Assembly (NCBI RefSeq): GCF_002127325.2
Contig: NC_035443.2
Coordinates: forward strand, 30,865,930-30,929,929
Length of the DNA: 64,000 nt
Reading direction: 5' to 3'
DNA from: Helianthus annuus
Lineage: Eukaryota; Streptophyta; Magnoliopsida; Asterales; Asteraceae
Under the pieces are notes generated by a model. That model had not been told where the DNA came from. It did no database searches and saw only the letters and a list, made by a program, of their open reading frames with translations. The position numbers and the translations under genes are program-made. Positions 62,202 to 64,000 of the stretch are shown piece after piece. Within the stretch, counting starts at the first letter, position 1. Every line of letters starts with the position of its first letter.

Positions 62202-62743
62202 ACTAGGTGCTCTTGGGGTTCCTGTTCTGTCATCCGCTGCATTCTAGGGTTTCCGGTCAGATCCGTTTTGGTAGTTGAAAGCCGCTGTTGGTTTCCGGAG
62301 TCTTGGTAGCTTCGTTTGATTCTGCCGATTCCGGGTCTGGTGGCGTTCATTCTCTTGGAGGCTGCTGTAGTCGTACTGAAGAATCAAACCCTAATTTCAA
62401 GGTTTCGTTACTGTGCTGTGAAGGGGTCTCGTTGGTCTCTGTTAAGGGCAAACCAACAGACCTTGATATTTGTCTTCTAATCAGTTACTTGTAGCCCTAA
62501 GTGAAGGTTACAAGCCTGATCCACTGAAGTTATTCGCACCCACTGTGAGCGTATTCTGACCCTTTCCTTCTGTTTTCTGTTTTTTGCATCACTGTGTCAG
62601 TGTGTCTAGGCATATTGATACCTGGTTAGTAAAGACCGGTTTGATTTGGGACACAGAGAGGATTCACTCTGTTGCATTCTTATTGATTAATTGTTTTTCT
62701 GTTTAATTATCTGTGTTGATCTGTTCTTTGACTGCCTGTTATC

Positions 62744-64000
62744 ATGCCTGATAAGAATAATGATTCTCTTGTTTCCACTAGTGGCACCCTTGTTAGTAAA
62801 ATTGATGCTGGTGACCCGCTTTACCTTCATCCTAGTGACTCGACTAATCTGACCATTGTTAATATTAAACTGAAAGGCACCGATAATTACAATGTTTGGG
62901 CTAATGCTATGAACCTGGCTTTACAAGTTAAAAATAAATTAGGGTTTATTGATGGCTCCTGTGCTAGATCTACTACGGATGAAGTGTTAGGAAAACAGTG
63001 GGATCGTTGTAATTCTATTGTTCTTACATGGATTTTGAATTCTGTGTCTGAAGAATTATATTTGGGTCATGTTTATTCTAAGCTTGCCTCTGTAGTGTGG
63101 AAAGAACTAAAAGAAACTTATGATAAGGTTGATGGGTCGGTGGTCTTTAATTTGTATCAAAAAATTAATTCCTTTTCTCAAAATGGCATGCCTGTATCCG
63201 GGTATTATCATAAACTTAACTGCATGTGGAAACAATTAGATCAAATTCTATCTCTACCTACGTGTACTTGTGATGCTTCCAAACAATTTAATGATTTCAA
63301 TCACTTGATTAAATTGATGCAGTTCTTAATGGGTCTCGACAGTGTTTACCAGTCTGTAAGAACTTCTCTGTTAACTAGGCTAGTTCTTCCATCTGTTAAG
63401 GAAGCCTTCTCTATTGTTTCCAGAGAAGAATCTCACAGGAATTCAAACAAGTTTTCTGAAAAATTATCTAATAATCCAGTCGGCTTTGCTGTTAAAACCA
63501 GTCAATCATTTGATTCAAAAAGGAAAAATGTTAGACCCCCCTAACCCAAATCTTAAATGCTCACATTGTAACAAAACTGGACACACTGTTGAGAGATGTT
63601 ATGAACTGGTTGGTTACCCCTCTTGGATGAAATCTAAAACGAGTGGTACTAAGGGAGGCAGGGTTAGTAATAATGTGGTTGTTGATGCTTCTGAAACTGC
63701 TTCATCGTCTACTGTGAATGGTTTAACAAATGAACAGATTGCGCAATTACTTAGCCTGTTGAATGATAAGTCCAGAAGTGAAACTCAAGGCAATAACTTT
63801 GCTGGTAGGTCTAATTATGTCTGTTTTAATAGTTACGCTGATGTTTTTAAACCTACATGTGATTTTAAACCTGCTTATTGTTTTTCCAACTTTAGAAATA
63901 ATGGGAAAACGGCTGGGTGGATAATTGATTCAGGGGCAAATCAACACATGATTACAGATGACACTAACCTTATAAATCAAATGGATGTTACAGAATATAA
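62744..64000 (+). pseudogene. Ty1/copia gag and start of protease, one frameshift, cut by window end
   Basis: The gag frame starts ATG 62744 (MPDKNNDSL). It has the LKGTDNYNVWANAMNLAL block, then VWKELKETYDKVDGS and LNCMWKQLDQILSLPTCTCD, typical of a plant copia gag. At 63535-63541 a run of six C shifts the frame: the long frame ends at 63544 while the CCHC knuckle CSHCNKTGHTVERC (about 63560-63601) lies in the next frame. That frame then stays open to GWIIDSGANQHM (about 63913-63948), the copia aspartic protease site, and runs off the end. The single-base run difference could be a real mutation or a sequencing error. Confidence 0.88.

Overview
The window is nuclear DNA from a flowering plant. 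It is AT-rich, with spliced genes separated by nested LTR retrotransposons, Helitrons, Mutator-like elements and many small foldback elements. The three host genes look like eudicot orthologues. The LTRs starting TGTCACACCCC/TGTAACACCC suggest the daisy family (Asteraceae), but that is inference and was not searched.

Layout. 1-5140: 5' end of a minus-strand Ty3/gypsy element (broken gag, PBS, about 4.1-kb LTR). 5141-9900: intergenic, with a microsatellite, a 303-bp MITE with target-site duplication, a Helitron 3' end and a cluster of short palindromes. 9913-16634 (+): complete 16-exon gene for a C-terminal-motor kinesin-14 (ATK1/ATK5 type, 779 aa), with foldback elements in four introns. 16921-24656: a small MITE, then nine elements laid end to end, separated by (TA)n runs. 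24798-45432: nested retrotransposons. A gag-only copia-like element (32449-39592) sits inside an LTR of a LARD-like element (25792-41939), which sits inside an older LTR. A solo LTR (42575-45427) lies next to it. 45433-50140: a gene fragment, two minisatellites, a Mutator-like foldback element (46393-47953) and a second foldback. 50193-52877 (+): a 5-exon bHLH gene of the ILR3/bHLH115 type (240 aa). 53915-56140 (-): a 6-exon GAUT12/IRX8-type galacturonosyltransferase gene (537 aa), convergent with the bHLH gene. 56141-61428: AT-rich DNA with foldbacks, tandem repeats and adjacent Helitrons. 61429-64000: a minus-strand LTR, then the start of a plus-strand Ty1/copia element (LTR, PBS, gag, start of protease) cut by the window end.

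The three host genes have separate roles: spindle microtubule organisation, iron-deficiency transcription, and secondary-wall xylan/pectin synthesis. There is no operon-like link. Their upstream regions carry plausible matching sites: an MSA-type motif before the kinesin and a MYB46/SMRE-type motif before the IRX8-like gene.

The most unusual signals are the chain of (TA)n-bounded elements, one of which carries about 21 ACGCCA-core motifs; a 386-bp near-perfect palindrome; and several unrelated elements with arrays of short CG-containing motifs, in three LTR families lying just upstream of a TATA box. Splice junctions were placed by eye from frame continuity and GT/AG sites. No alignment or database search was run.
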